The position numbers and the translations under genes were made by a program. Shown here piece after piece: positions 1 to 7,762 of a DNA stretch of 11,967 nucleotides. This DNA is from Anaerolineaceae bacterium (GTDB taxonomy: Bacteria; Chloroflexota; Anaerolineae; Anaerolineales; Anaerolineaceae), in assembly GCA_027348305.1 (NCBI GenBank), contig DAIEPS010000033.1:1-11967 (forward strand). Reading direction: 5' to 3'. The notes under the pieces are model-generated. The model was not told the origin of the DNA. It was given only the letters and a program-made list of their open reading frames with translations, and made no database searches. How positions within the stretch are numbered: position 1 is the stretch's first letter; each line of letters begins with the position of its first letter.

Positions 1-1
1 T

Positions 2-571
2 CTGGTCCGCAATGGTCAAATGGAAGTCATCCAACCCTACATTGATTCCGGTGTGATCAAAGTCGTGGCTGACTTCTGGGTAGAAAACTGGGATGCAGCA
101 AAAGCGCTTGCTCAGATGGAAAACACCCTGACCGCACAGCAGAACAAGATCGATGCAGTGATCGCCTCAAATGACGGCACCGCACTCGGTGAATTGACTG
201 CCTTGAAAGCCCAAAACCTGGCTGGCAAAGTCCCCATCTCTGGACAGGATGCCACTGCTGACGGCTGCAACAGCATCGTCAAGGGCGAACAGACCGTGAC
301 CGTCTACAAAGACTTCCGCCTGTTGGTTCCAAAAGCAGCCGAAACAATGGATGCCCTGATCAAGGGTAAAACCATCGAAGGTGTTCAGAACATCCCCCTT
401 AAGACTCTCTTCGGTGATGATGCTCTGACCGGCGATATGGCCTGCGTCTTCCTGCCTGTTGTTCAGGTGAACAAAGACAATGTCTACCAAGAGATCGTTG
501 TCAGCGGATTCCAACCCTACGATGCAGTCTATCGCGATATCCCTGCTGATCAACTGCCTCCTAAACCATAG
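2..571 (+). CDS. xylF: D-xylose ABC transporter substrate-binding protein, C-terminal part (5' truncated)
   Basis: This is the extracytoplasmic sugar-binding component of a CUT2-type ABC importer; it captures xylose and delivers it to XylGH. The frame is open from the first bases, so the gene starts upstream of the window and only about the last 189 residues are present (complete family members are roughly 330-370). Visible features fit the second lobe of a type I periplasmic binding fold: the ASNDGTALGELTALKAQ and KVPISGQDAT stretches resemble the XylF/RbsB region that lines the sugar site, followed by GEQTVTVYKD. The signal peptide and any lipobox lie outside the window. The gene is followed by a 198-bp gap with hairpins and then xylG in the same orientation. 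Xylose specificity is inferred mainly from the downstream xylG, xylH and xylA; another pentose or related sugar is possible. Confidence 0.88.
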   Translation: MVRNGQMEVIQPYIDSGVIKVVADFWVENWDAAKALAQMENTLTAQQNKIDAVIASNDGTALGELTALKAQNLAGKVPISGQDATADGCNSIVKGEQTVTVYKDFRLLVPKAAETMDALIKGKTIEGVQNIPLKTLFGDDALTGDMACVFLPVVQVNKDNVYQEIVVSGFQPYDAVYRDIPADQLPPKP

Positions 572-607
572 TCGTCTTTGAACTGAAATTGCATTAGCGT
601 ATAACGA

Positions 608-647
608 TTCTTCCGCGCTTGAGGCCTTTTTATCAGGCGCGGAAGAA
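608..647 (+). terminator. Intercistronic hairpin (attenuator or mRNA-stabilising) after xylF
   Basis: There is an 11-bp perfect inverted repeat, TTCTTCCGCGC (608-618) and GCGCGGAAGAA (637-647), around an 18-nt loop. No T-tract follows (the next bases are ACCCAAAAAGTTG), so it is not a classic intrinsic terminator. Hairpins just downstream of a binding-protein gene often protect its mRNA from 3' decay or reduce read-through, giving more binding protein than ATPase and permease. That role is inferred; the inverted repeat is seen directly. Confidence 0.6.
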
Positions 648-687
648 ACCCAAAAAGTTGTTTAGTTGATAGGCGTAAAGCTGTTTT

Positions 688-720
688 CGAAAAAAACCAG
701 GTCCGGTTTTTCGCCTTTTC
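688..720 (+). terminator. Second weak hairpin with T-run in the xylF-xylG gap
   Basis: AAAAACC (692-698) can pair with GGTTTTT (705-711) around a 6-nt loop, followed by CGCCTTTTC. AGGCG at 671-675 can also pair with CGCCT at 712-716. The stem is short and A/T-rich, so termination would be weak and partial. It lies about 50 bp before the xylG start. Together with the stronger hairpin at 608-647 it suggests attenuation between the binding protein and the ATPase. Confidence 0.35.
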
Positions 721-769
721 ACTAAAAAACTTGAAAAAACCTTATCAATGAATTAAATAGGATTTGCCG

Positions 770-2293
770 ATGGACGAAAACGTTATTCTCGATATTCAGC
801 ACGTTACGAAGGCGTTTCCCGGTGTCATTGCGCTCAATGATGTCAGTTTTCAGGTCCAACGTGGAGAGATCCATGGATTGTGCGGCGAAAATGGTGCGGG
901 AAAATCCACTTTAATGAAAATTCTTTCTGGCGTCTATCCACACGACACCTATGAAGGAGACATTTTCTATAATGGCGAACTTCTAAAGTTGGAAGGAAGT
1001 GCCATTCATAAGGCAGCTGAAAAAGGCATCGCCATTGTTTATCAGGAATTAACCCTGGTTCCAGGGATGACGGTAGGCGAAAACATATTCCTGGGCAAGG
1101 AACCTGTTGAAAGAGGGTCGATCAACTGGGATCGTGTTTATTCTGACACACAAAAGATCCTTAATGAATACCATCTGGACGTCCACCCCCAGGATATCGT
1201 CAAGAACCTCGGCGTTGGCAAAATGCAAATGACAGAGATCGCCAAAGCGCTTTCTGAAAATGCCAAAGTACTTATCCTGGATGAACCCACCAGCGCCCTT
1301 TCTGAAGCAGAAGTGACCCAATTGATGGGCATCCTTCAAACCTTGAAAGAACACGGGGTTACCTGCATCTACATCACCCACAAAATCGAAGAATTCTTCC
1401 GCATCACGGATCATGTAACTGTCATGAGAGATGGCAAGGTCGTTACCACTCAAGAGACGAAAAACTTGACCTCTGAAAAATTGGTCCAATACATGGTCGG
1501 ACGCGAGATGAAGGAGCGTTTCCCGAAGGGCAATCGCCACCCTGGAGATGTGATCTTTGAGGTGGATGATATTTACGCCGAAGACCCTGATAAAGGAAAG
1601 GAAGTACTCAAGGGAGTTTCCTTCAACTTGCGCAAGGGAGAGATCCTGGGTATAGCAGGTTTGATGGGCTCCGGACGTACTGAACTGGTGATGACTATTT
1701 TTGGTGAATACGGAAAGATCACCAAAGGCTCAATGAAACTGTATGGCAAAGAAATTACCATTGAAAATGGCAATTCAGCCATGAAACACGGCATCAGCCT
1801 TGTTCCCGAAGATCGCAAACGACACGGATTGGTCTTGATCCAGTCCATTCTAAAAAACATCTCGCTGCCTAACCTTGATCGGTTTGCTTCCTTCATGCGC
1901 ATCGACCAGGATGCTGAACTTGCTGAAAGTTTGAAGTTTGCAAAAGAACTTGCCATCAAGACCCCCAGTCTCTTTGTCCCTGCTGAATCGCTTTCAGGCG
2001 GCAACCAGCAAAAAGTGGTCATTTCGAAATGGCTGATGTCTGGGCCTAAGATCTTGATCATGGATGACCCGACCCGCGGAATTGATGTGGGCGCCAAGTA
2101 TGAGATCTACAAACTCATGAACGAACTTGCAGAGCAGGGTATTTCCATCATCATGATCTCAAGCGATCTTCAAGAAGTGATCGGAATGAGTGACAGGATC
2201 ATGGTGATGTGTCACGGAAGCTCCAATGGCATCTTGGAAATTGCAGATGCAACCCAGGAACGCATTATGACACTGGCGACGGGCATTGCCTGA
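770..2293 (+). CDS. xylG: D-xylose ABC transporter, double ATP-binding subunit XylG
   Basis: This is the cytoplasmic ATPase of the CUT2-family importer, with two fused nucleotide-binding domains that power uptake through XylH; at 507 residues it has the usual family length. Domain 1 has Walker A GENGAGKST (39-47), signature-like LGVGKMQMTEIAKAL and Walker B VLILDEPTSA (from 167). Domain 2 has the degenerate P-loop GLMGSGRTE (297-305) that is normal for this family, signature LSGGNQQKVVISKW (from 408) and Walker B ILIMDDPTRGID (from 428). The Walker B of domain 2 carries Asp433 where relatives usually have the catalytic Glu. I chose the ATG at 770 because AGGA (759-762) sits 7 nt upstream of it; the in-frame TTG at 764 is too close to that site. 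xylH follows 30 bp later with its own ribosome site. xylG is preferred over rbsA or mglA because xylA is in the same operon. Confidence 0.9.
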   Translation: MDENVILDIQHVTKAFPGVIALNDVSFQVQRGEIHGLCGENGAGKSTLMKILSGVYPHDTYEGDIFYNGELLKLEGSAIHKAAEKGIAIVYQELTLVPGMTVGENIFLGKEPVERGSINWDRVYSDTQKILNEYHLDVHPQDIVKNLGVGKMQMTEIAKALSENAKVLILDEPTSALSEAEVTQLMGILQTLKEHGVTCIYITHKIEEFFRITDHVTVMRDGKVVTTQETKNLTSEKLVQYMVGREMKERFPKGNRHPGDVIFEVDDIYAEDPDKGKEVLKGVSFNLRKGEILGIAGLMGSGRTELVMTIFGEYGKITKGSMKLYGKEITIENGNSAMKHGISLVPEDRKRHGLVLIQSILKNISLPNLDRFASFMRIDQDAELAESLKFAKELAIKTPSLFVPAESLSGGNQQKVVISKWLMSGPKILIMDDPTRGIDVGAKYEIYKLMNELAEQGISIIMISSDLQEVIGMSDRIMVMCHGSSNGILEIADATQERIMTLATGIA

Positions 2294-2323
2294 ACAGTAT
2301 TAATTTCATTCAAGAGGTGAATT

Positions 2324-3496
2324 ATGAATTTTTCTGAGTTAGGCCAACGATTTCGCAAGAACATCCAGACATATATCATTATCATTGCTCTGGTCGCCAT
2401 TTGGGGCGTTTTTGCCATCATTACCAAAGGTGGCTATTTCATGCCACAAAATATCTCCAACCTGTTCCGGCAGATGACCGTCACCGGTTTTCTCGCAGTG
2501 GGTATGGTTTTGGTCATGGTGACAGGCGGTATTGACCTTTCAGTGGGTAAGCTGGCAGGTTTTGTCTCTGTTGTTGCTGCACTGTTCCAGCGTGATGTCT
2601 GGTTTCATTTAATTCCAAACCAGCCTGTTTTGGCTGCCATTTTGACTGTCTTTGTGTCCATGATCGTTGGCACATTGTTCGGCATGTATCAGGCTTACAT
2701 CATCGCCTACTTGCGCGTCCCGGCTTTTATTGTGACCCTGGGCGGCATGTTCATCCTTAATGGCGGTATTTTGCTTGCTACTGGCGGACAGACCATTGCG
2801 GCGAACCAACCGGGTTTCAGCTACATCGCACAAGGTTATCTTAACCCAACCATCGGCTGGATCCTGGGGGTGGCGGTGGTTGCCATTCTGGTTTTCATGA
2901 TGTTTGCGAGCCGGAGAACCAAAAGAAAATATGGTTTTGAACTTAAACCCATTTACCAGGATCTTTTAAAAACAGGATTCTTCTCTCTGTTGGTCCTGGT
3001 GTATGTAGGTGTGGTCAACAAATACAATGGTGTACAGGTTCCGGTCTTGCTGCTTGCTTTAACAGCCATCATCGTTTCTTACGTCTCGACCAATACGCGT
3101 TTTGGACGCTATGCCTACGCCATTGGCGGTAATAGAGAAGCAGCCCGACTTTCTGGTATCAACATCAAAAAACAACTCTTCCTGGTTTTCACCTTAATGG
3201 GATTGCTTTCTGGCATTGGAGGTGTGGTATTAGCCTCTTATGTGGGTTACGGAACCATCGCGGCGGGGCAAGGATATGAACTTGACGCCATTGCGAGCTG
3301 CGTACTCGGCGGCACATCCACACTCGGCGGATCAGGAACGATATTCGGTGCCCTGGTGGGTGCATTGATCATGGCCAGCCTTAACACGGGGCTGCAAATG
3401 ATGAATGTGGCACCTGCCTGGCAGTACGTACTTCGAGGCCTGGTATTGGTTGTGGCAGTTATTGTGGATGTGTACTTCAAGAAACAAAGTAATTAA
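2324..3496 (+). CDS. xylH: D-xylose ABC transporter permease XylH
   Basis: This is the integral membrane permease of the xylose importer, in the BPD_transp_2 / AraH-RbsC-XylH family; 390 residues compares with about 390 for E. coli XylH. Most of the protein is hydrophobic, with roughly ten predicted membrane segments by eye. Family landmarks are GGIDLSVGKLAG near residue 70, FGRYAYAIGGNREAARLSGI in the cytoplasmic loop expected to contact the ATPase, and GGTSTLGGSGTIFGALVGAL near the C terminus. It has a longer central linker containing RRTKRKYGFELKPIYQD, as XylH-type permeases do relative to RbsC. The start is supported by AAGAGGTGA (2312-2320) directly before ATTATG. It lies 30 bp after xylG, and its stop is 42 bp before the xylA ATG, so co-translation from one mRNA is very likely. 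Confidence 0.92.
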   Translation: MNFSELGQRFRKNIQTYIIIIALVAIWGVFAIITKGGYFMPQNISNLFRQMTVTGFLAVGMVLVMVTGGIDLSVGKLAGFVSVVAALFQRDVWFHLIPNQPVLAAILTVFVSMIVGTLFGMYQAYIIAYLRVPAFIVTLGGMFILNGGILLATGGQTIAANQPGFSYIAQGYLNPTIGWILGVAVVAILVFMMFASRRTKRKYGFELKPIYQDLLKTGFFSLLVLVYVGVVNKYNGVQVPVLLLALTAIIVSYVSTNTRFGRYAYAIGGNREAARLSGINIKKQLFLVFTLMGLLSGIGGVVLASYVGYGTIAAGQGYELDAIASCVLGGTSTLGGSGTIFGALVGALIMASLNTGLQMMNVAPAWQYVLRGLVLVVAVIVDVYFKKQSN

Positions 3497-3538
3497 TTGA
3501 TCTTGGTTCGACAAATTAATGATGAAAGAAGATGTGTG

Positions 3539-4705
3539 ATGACAATTTATCAACCTAAACCTGAAGACAAATTTACTTTTGGCCTCTGGACGGTAGGGAA
3601 TCGTGGACGCGACCCATTTGGGGCAGAGGTGCGCGGTTCAAAAAAGCCAGCCGAACTCGTCCACCTGCTCGGTGATGTGGGTGCATACGGTGTCAATTTC
3701 CATGACAATGACCTGATCCCCATTGATGCCACACCCGCAGAAGCCGAAGCCATCAAGAAGGACTTTCGCAAAGCGCTGGACGACACAGGACTTAAAGTGC
3801 CCATGGCGACGACCAACTTGTTCTTCGATCCCATTTTTAAGGATGGCGCGTTTACCAGTAACGACTCGAAAGTACGGGCATACGCCCTGCAAAAAACCAT
3901 GAAGTCGATTGACCTGGGTGCGGAGTTTGGCGCCACGATCTACGATTTCTGGGGCGGACGCGAAGGGGTTGAAACAGATTCAGGCAAGAGCGCGGTGGAG
4001 TCTATCAAACGCACCCGCGAGGCGATAAATTTCTTATGCGAGTATGTGATCGCACACAAATACAACATGAAGTTCGTGCTTGAAGCCAAACCAAACGAAC
4101 CTCGCGCTGATATTTACAATGCCACCACCGGTCACATGCTGGCCTTCATCACCACACTTGACCACCCTGAGATGGTCGGCGTGAACCCTGAAGTAGCCCA
4201 CGAAACCATGGCCGGCCTCAACTTCATGCATAACGTAGCACAAGCCTGGGAAGCCGGCAAGCTCTGGCATATTGACCTGAACGACCAGTACCCCGGGCGC
4301 TATGACCAGGACCTGCGGTTTGGGTCCAGGGATATAAAGGCAGCCTTCTACCTGGTGAAATTCCTTGAGGATGTCAAATTCGATGGTTCGCGCCACTTTG
4401 ACGCCCATGCTTACCGAACCGAAGACTTTGAAGGGGTTAAGGATTTTGCCCGTGGCTGCATGCGAACTTACCTGCTGCTCAAAGACAAAGCCCAACAATT
4501 CAACGCAGATAAGGACGTACAGGCCATACTGGCTGAGATCAACCAGCAGGACGCATCCATGTCGGGGTTCTTCGGCAAATACTCCGCAGCCAAGGCGGAT
4601 GGACTTAAAGCGCAAGCCTTTGACCGCGCTGAAATTGCCAGCCGTGGCTTGAAGTATGAGCGCCTTGATCAATTGACCATCGATATTCTTACCGGAACAC
4701 GCTGA
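3539..4705 (+). CDS. xylA: Xylose isomerase (class I)
   Basis: This enzyme interconverts D-xylose and D-xylulose (also glucose and fructose) in the cytoplasm with two divalent metal ions. The 388-residue product matches the short class I enzymes of actinobacteria such as Streptomyces rather than the ~440-residue class II form. All key residues are visible, shifted by one from Streptomyces numbering: W17, catalytic H55 and D58 in FHDND, W138 in DFWGG, metal ligands E182, E218, D246, D256, D258 and D288, plus K184 and H221. The ATG at 3539 was chosen because AAAGAAG lies about 7 nt upstream and MTIYQPKPEDKF matches the family N terminus; the TTG at 3497, directly after the xylH stop, would add 14 unrelated residues. 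It is the last gene of the operon before a hairpin terminator. The intact active site argues for a working enzyme that uses sugar brought in by XylFGH. Confidence 0.97.
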   Translation: MTIYQPKPEDKFTFGLWTVGNRGRDPFGAEVRGSKKPAELVHLLGDVGAYGVNFHDNDLIPIDATPAEAEAIKKDFRKALDDTGLKVPMATTNLFFDPIFKDGAFTSNDSKVRAYALQKTMKSIDLGAEFGATIYDFWGGREGVETDSGKSAVESIKRTREAINFLCEYVIAHKYNMKFVLEAKPNEPRADIYNATTGHMLAFITTLDHPEMVGVNPEVAHETMAGLNFMHNVAQAWEAGKLWHIDLNDQYPGRYDQDLRFGSRDIKAAFYLVKFLEDVKFDGSRHFDAHAYRTEDFEGVKDFARGCMRTYLLLKDKAQQFNADKDVQAILAEINQQDASMSGFFGKYSAAKADGLKAQAFDRAEIASRGLKYERLDQLTIDILTGTR

Positions 4706-4741
4706 TATTTCGTGAAGCTCTGACCAGGCTTCAATTGCCAG

Positions 4742-4774
4742 AAGAGGAGGGAGTGATCTCTCCTCTTTTGGTTT
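4742..4774 (+). terminator. Intrinsic terminator of the xyl operon (convergent with the GrpB-family gene)
   Basis: AAGAGGAG (4742-4749) pairs with CTCCTCTT (4760-4767), extended by AG/CT with a GG bulge around a TGAT loop, and is followed by TTTTGGTTT. It lies 37 bp after the xylA stop. Its distal edge touches the stop codon of the minus-strand gene at 4773, so the two convergent units may share it, though the T-run is better on the plus strand. Confidence 0.75.
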
Positions 4775-5303
4775 AATCCTCCGGCAGCATGGCTTTGCGT
4801 TCTATGGATTGAATGAATTCGGTCTTCGCATCGGTATACCCCGACCGGTCCGAGCCAAACTCGCTCGCGAGCTTGAGTTTGAGTGTGGCATACTCAACAA
4901 CGCTTTCGGGGTGTGAGCGCAGATAATCCCTGAAGGCAATGTGCCGGCGGAAGAAAAGGCTTTGCGGTTCAACCATGTGCAGATGAAAGCTGTCTTCTCC
5001 ATCCTGTTGTTTGTAGAGATATCGGCGTTCGGGCAGATCCACTTCATATTCAGGGACGTAAACATACCCCAATTGTTCAAGGTGCGGCACAAAGCGCGAC
5101 GAATCCGCCAGGCTTTTTACGCCGATCAGCATGTCGATGATGGGTTTGGCTGCCAGCCCAGGGACGGCGGTGCTGCCGATGTGTTCGATCACGGTGATAT
5201 AATGCCCGATCGAGATCTGGATCAGGGAGGATTCACGAATGAATAACTCAGGCCATTGCGGATTATATGGTTCAATGATGATCGGTGAAGGAGTTTTAGG
5301 CAT
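4773..5303 (-). CDS. GrpB/UPF0157-family protein (nucleotidyltransferase-like fold)
   Basis: This 176-residue protein matches the GrpB family, which is often annotated as GrpB or fused to dephospho-CoA kinase. Members adopt a nucleotidyltransferase-like fold but have no well-established cellular role. Hallmarks are EPYNPQWPELF (11-21), the core motif HIGSTAVPGLAAKPIID (41-57) with its GST and final Asp as in nucleotidyltransferases, a following D-P-rich ERRYLYK stretch, HLHMVEP, and RRHIAFRDYLRSHPE. The start codon complements CAT at 5301-5303; AAAAGAG lies upstream on the minus strand with suitable spacing. It is convergent with xylA and divergent from the membrane-protein gene (69 bp between its ATG and the next one). 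Neither neighbour suggests a function. The family assignment is firm; the molecular role is unknown. Confidence 0.88.
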   Translation of the reverse strand: MPKTPSPIIIEPYNPQWPELFIRESSLIQISIGHYITVIEHIGSTAVPGLAAKPIIDMLIGVKSLADSSRFVPHLEQLGYVYVPEYEVDLPERRYLYKQQDGEDSFHLHMVEPQSLFFRRHIAFRDYLRSHPESVVEYATLKLKLASEFGSDRSGYTDAKTEFIQSIERKAMLPED

Positions 5304-5372
5304 GGGTACTCTTTTCGGGCTGTGGTGAGCGCTGCTCTATGTTATAAATAAGCAACTCGGACTCATGATTTG

Positions 5373-7037
5373 ATGATGACTGAAACGAAACCTTTTCATC
5401 GATTTTACCCTTTTCTGCTCATCCTGTTTGGCTTGATGCTGACCTGCGGGCTGGCGGCCATGCTGTTGATCGGCACCACCTCGCGTTATATGCAAGACGA
5501 TTATTGTTACGCGTCTCTGCTGCGCGGGAATTTCTGGCAGCAGCAGGTGAACGCCTATCTACACGAGACCACTTTTTCGGGCAACCGTTTTGCATTGACC
5601 CTGTTCATGGGTATCAGCGATCGCTTTGGTGCTGCGGCAACCCGCTTTGTACCGCCTTTCATGCTGTTGGCATGGCTGGGGAGTCTTTATTTTTTCATTC
5701 GTCAGCTCCCATGGTTCAATCGAAAGCAGTGGGTCAATCGTCTGGAAGCATTTATTATCGTTGAAGGACTGATACTGTTCACCCTGGGGATGGCTCCCAA
5801 TTGGGTGCAGGTCTATTTCTGGCGGGCGGGGATGTTCCCTTACCTGGCGCCGCTGGTAACCGGGTCGCTGCTGATGGGGCTGCTGGCCAAGAGTCTGACA
5901 GCCGGTAAAAAACGGTGGCATTGGTTGGGTCTTGTGCTGCTGACCGCCTTCATTACCGGTGGATTTTCAGAGATCGCGGTGGTAACGGAACTGGCCATGC
6001 TTGGGCTTGGCCTAATCATCATGCTTCTAATGAAGAAGGATAAAAAGGCGCTCGTTTTACCTTTTACGATGGCCATCCTCGGATGCGGCGCAGCTATGGT
6101 CTTGATCGTTTTTTCCCCCATGAATTTGCTGCGTCTGCAGCGCTCTTACAGCGAATCGGCTCCCTTGCTGCAAACCCTGGTGAACTCCTTCGAGGGCGGA
6201 CTGACCTTCTACCTGGCGACGTTCTACCGCCAAACACTTTATTATGCTTCCGCTGTATTGATCTTCACGTTGCTGGACTGGGCGATCAGTAAAAGGCTTG
6301 GCATATCCTCGCCGCCGCTCAAGAAGACACTGCTTTGGGCAGCCGGTTTAATCCTCGCAACTTACCTGATCACCTCCGCGGCCATGGCGCCTGGTTTTTA
6401 CGCCGAAAACTCCTACCCCAGCGACCGCGCACAAATTGTTCCGCGTTTCGTCAGTCTCCTGCTGGCGCTAGGACTGGGAATGCTGGCGGGGAATGCCTGC
6501 TCTGGCATCAAAAAACGCTGGCTGTCTTCAACCTTCCTGACCCTGGTTGGGACGGCAGTTTTATTGATCATCGTATTCTGGTTCAACGGCATGAAGTTGA
6601 ATTTTCATCCGCCGGCTTTCCCCGAGATGCGCGAGTGGGTAAGGGCTAATATGGGCATCAGCCTGTTGGTTTTGTTCGGTTCATTGCTGGTAGTCGGGTT
6701 CGTGGTCTGGAAAACAGATATCCGGCTAAGTCTTTCCATCTGCCTTGCCTTACTCGGCATCCCGGCGTTGATCATCGGCGCCAGGTTCGCCACGGAGTTT
6801 CCGCTCATGCAGCAGCGCGCGGACCTATGGGATGGACGCGACGCCCGGATCCGGCAAATGCAGGTGGTGGGTGAAACGCAGTTGGTCGTACCGGCCATGA
6901 ACAGCCTGGCGGGCATTCTGGAACTTTCAGAAAATGAGGGTTTCTGGGTGAATCACTGCGCCGCGGCTTATTACGGCGTGGACTCCATCAGTGCGGTGGA
7001 ACCTGTGCTGGACCCCATCCAACTTTCTGCACCCTAG
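5373..7037 (+). CDS. Polytopic membrane protein, DUF6056-like (possible GT-C-type fold)
   Basis: This is a 554-residue protein with about ten to twelve hydrophobic segments, the first at residues ~13-35. Directly after it comes YMQDDYCYASLL (39-50) with an Asp pair at 42-43. A DD or DE pair in the first extracytoplasmic loop is typical of GT-C glycosyltransferases and of DUF6056-like proteins, so a role in cell-envelope glycan assembly is conceivable but unproven. The soluble C-terminal tail has WDGRDARIRQMQ and NHCAAAYYGVDSI, elements I associate with related Chloroflexota proteins. Start choice is uncertain: ATG at 5373 and ATG at 5376 are adjacent, a TTG at 5370 precedes them, and no convincing Shine-Dalgarno is visible. 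A TATAAA at 5343-5348 could serve as a -10 but its -35 is poor. It is divergent from the GrpB-family gene and convergent with tetR. Confidence 0.72.
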   Translation: MMTETKPFHRFYPFLLILFGLMLTCGLAAMLLIGTTSRYMQDDYCYASLLRGNFWQQQVNAYLHETTFSGNRFALTLFMGISDRFGAAATRFVPPFMLLAWLGSLYFFIRQLPWFNRKQWVNRLEAFIIVEGLILFTLGMAPNWVQVYFWRAGMFPYLAPLVTGSLLMGLLAKSLTAGKKRWHWLGLVLLTAFITGGFSEIAVVTELAMLGLGLIIMLLMKKDKKALVLPFTMAILGCGAAMVLIVFSPMNLLRLQRSYSESAPLLQTLVNSFEGGLTFYLATFYRQTLYYASAVLIFTLLDWAISKRLGISSPPLKKTLLWAAGLILATYLITSAAMAPGFYAENSYPSDRAQIVPRFVSLLLALGLGMLAGNACSGIKKRWLSSTFLTLVGTAVLLIIVFWFNGMKLNFHPPAFPEMREWVRANMGISLLVLFGSLLVVGFVVWKTDIRLSLSICLALLGIPALIIGARFATEFPLMQQRADLWDGRDARIRQMQVVGETQLVVPAMNSLAGILELSENEGFWVNHCAAAYYGVDSISAVEPVLDPIQLSAP

Positions 7038-7071
7038 ATTGTAGTGCGTATAGACATCTAAGTGGGGCAAT

Positions 7072-7099
7072 AAAAACAGCCGATCGCGCGGCTGTTTGT
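7072..7099. terminator. Bidirectional intrinsic terminator between the membrane-protein gene and tetR
   Basis: A perfect 9-bp stem, AAACAGCCG (7074-7082) and CGGCTGTTT (7089-7097), encloses the 6-nt loop ATCGCG. On the minus strand it is followed by a T-run (TTTTTATTG after the G), making it a good terminator for tetR. On the plus strand the tail is only TTTGTC, so it is weaker there for the gene ending at 7037. Confidence 0.8.
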
Positions 7100-7105
7100 C
7101 ATTAT

Positions 7106-7717
7106 TTACCTGGTCATAATGCCGAAGAGATAGACTTCGGTCAATTCCTGCAGTGCCGCAGATTGTGAGTCAGGGTCGGGGGGTTTGCCCAGCAGCATTT
7201 CGGTCATGTGAAATGTGTAGAACAAGCCAAAGAAAGCGCGCAGCAATCCGTCATTAGAGATCTGGCGCAGCGAGGTGGAGTCGCGTCTGAGTTTTGTGGC
7301 GAATTTTTCCATGCCAGGGGCCACCTGCGGCCAGGCGAGCCTCAAATGTTTACCCTGGAATTCCACCACGTCGATAAAGACCAGCTTGATCAGGTCTGGA
7401 CGAGCGTTCAGTTGAGTGACCAGGCGCCTTGCAGCGGTCCGCGCGATATCTTCCGCAGTAGCACCCTGCGAGTTTTCGAGCGCTAATAGAAGAAGAGGGT
7501 AGGGGTTGTAGGCTTCGAAAACAGCCCTGAAAAGGTCGTCCTTATCCACGAAGTGGTTGTAGAGCGACCCCAGCGCCATGGCGGACTCTTTGGCGATCTG
7601 GCGCATGGTGGTGCCGTGAAATCCCTGCTCCAAAAAAAGGCGGTGCGCAGCAGAGACGATCTGCTGCCTGGAGCGGGTTGGGTTTGGTTTGCTTTTTCCC
7701 AATTTTTCATCTGTCAT
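7106..7717 (-). CDS. TetR/AcrR-family transcriptional regulator
   Basis: This 203-residue regulator has a typical N-terminal TetR DNA-binding domain: RQQIVSAAHRLFLEQGF (17-33), the helix-turn-helix around GTTMRQIAKESAMALGSLYN (35-54) and HFVDKDDLFRAVFE. The remaining ~140 residues form the variable ligand-binding and dimerisation half, which gives no clue to the effector. Most family members are ligand-released repressors. The ATG complements 7715-7717. No Shine-Dalgarno is visible, but a good promoter ends 6 nt before the ATG, implying a leaderless transcript. It faces away from the 563-bp region that separates it from the candidate small RNA and the large secreted-protein gene. Its targets may lie there or may be itself, but this cannot be told from sequence alone. 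Confidence 0.92.
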   Translation of the reverse strand: MTDEKLGKSKPNPTRSRQQIVSAAHRLFLEQGFHGTTMRQIAKESAMALGSLYNHFVDKDDLFRAVFEAYNPYPLLLLALENSQGATAEDIARTAARRLVTQLNARPDLIKLVFIDVVEFQGKHLRLAWPQVAPGMEKFATKLRRDSTSLRQISNDGLLRAFFGLFYTFHMTEMLLGKPPDPDSQSAALQELTEVYLFGIMTR

Positions 7718-7723
7718 GGGTTA

Positions 7724-7752
7724 ATTGTATGGTGAAAACAGGTTCATGGCAA
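7724..7752 (-). promoter_or_regulatory. Promoter of tetR giving a probable leaderless mRNA
   Basis: Read on the minus strand: -35 TTGCCA (7752-7747; 5 of 6 consensus), exactly 17 bp of spacer, and -10 TACAAT (7729-7724; 5 of 6). Only 6 nt (7723-7718) separate the -10 from the ATG, so transcription is expected to start at or next to the A of the start codon. The spacer contains TGAA-N6-TTCA (7733-7746 on the plus strand), a small dyad that might be an autorepression site. Confidence 0.7.
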
Positions 7753-7762
7753 ATGATTGAGA

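Noticed and set aside
764..769. TTG start for xylG two codons upstream of the ATG
   Set aside because: AGGA at 759-762 leaves almost no spacing to the TTG but 7 nt to the ATG at 770.
1658..1684. Degenerate Walker A in XylG domain 2 as a disabling mutation
   Set aside because: GLxGxGRTE in place of GxxGxGKST is normal for the second domain of CUT2 sugar ATPases.
3497..3538. TTG start for xylose isomerase directly after the xylH stop
   Set aside because: It would add 14 residues unrelated to the family; the ATG at 3539 has a ribosome site and gives the standard N terminus and length.
4034..4672. Long minus-strand open frame opposite xylA (and similar frames opposite xylG and the membrane-protein gene)
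   Set aside because: The opposing plus-strand genes are strongly supported by active-site motifs; the antisense frames have no recognisable domain or ribosome site and arise from codon structure.
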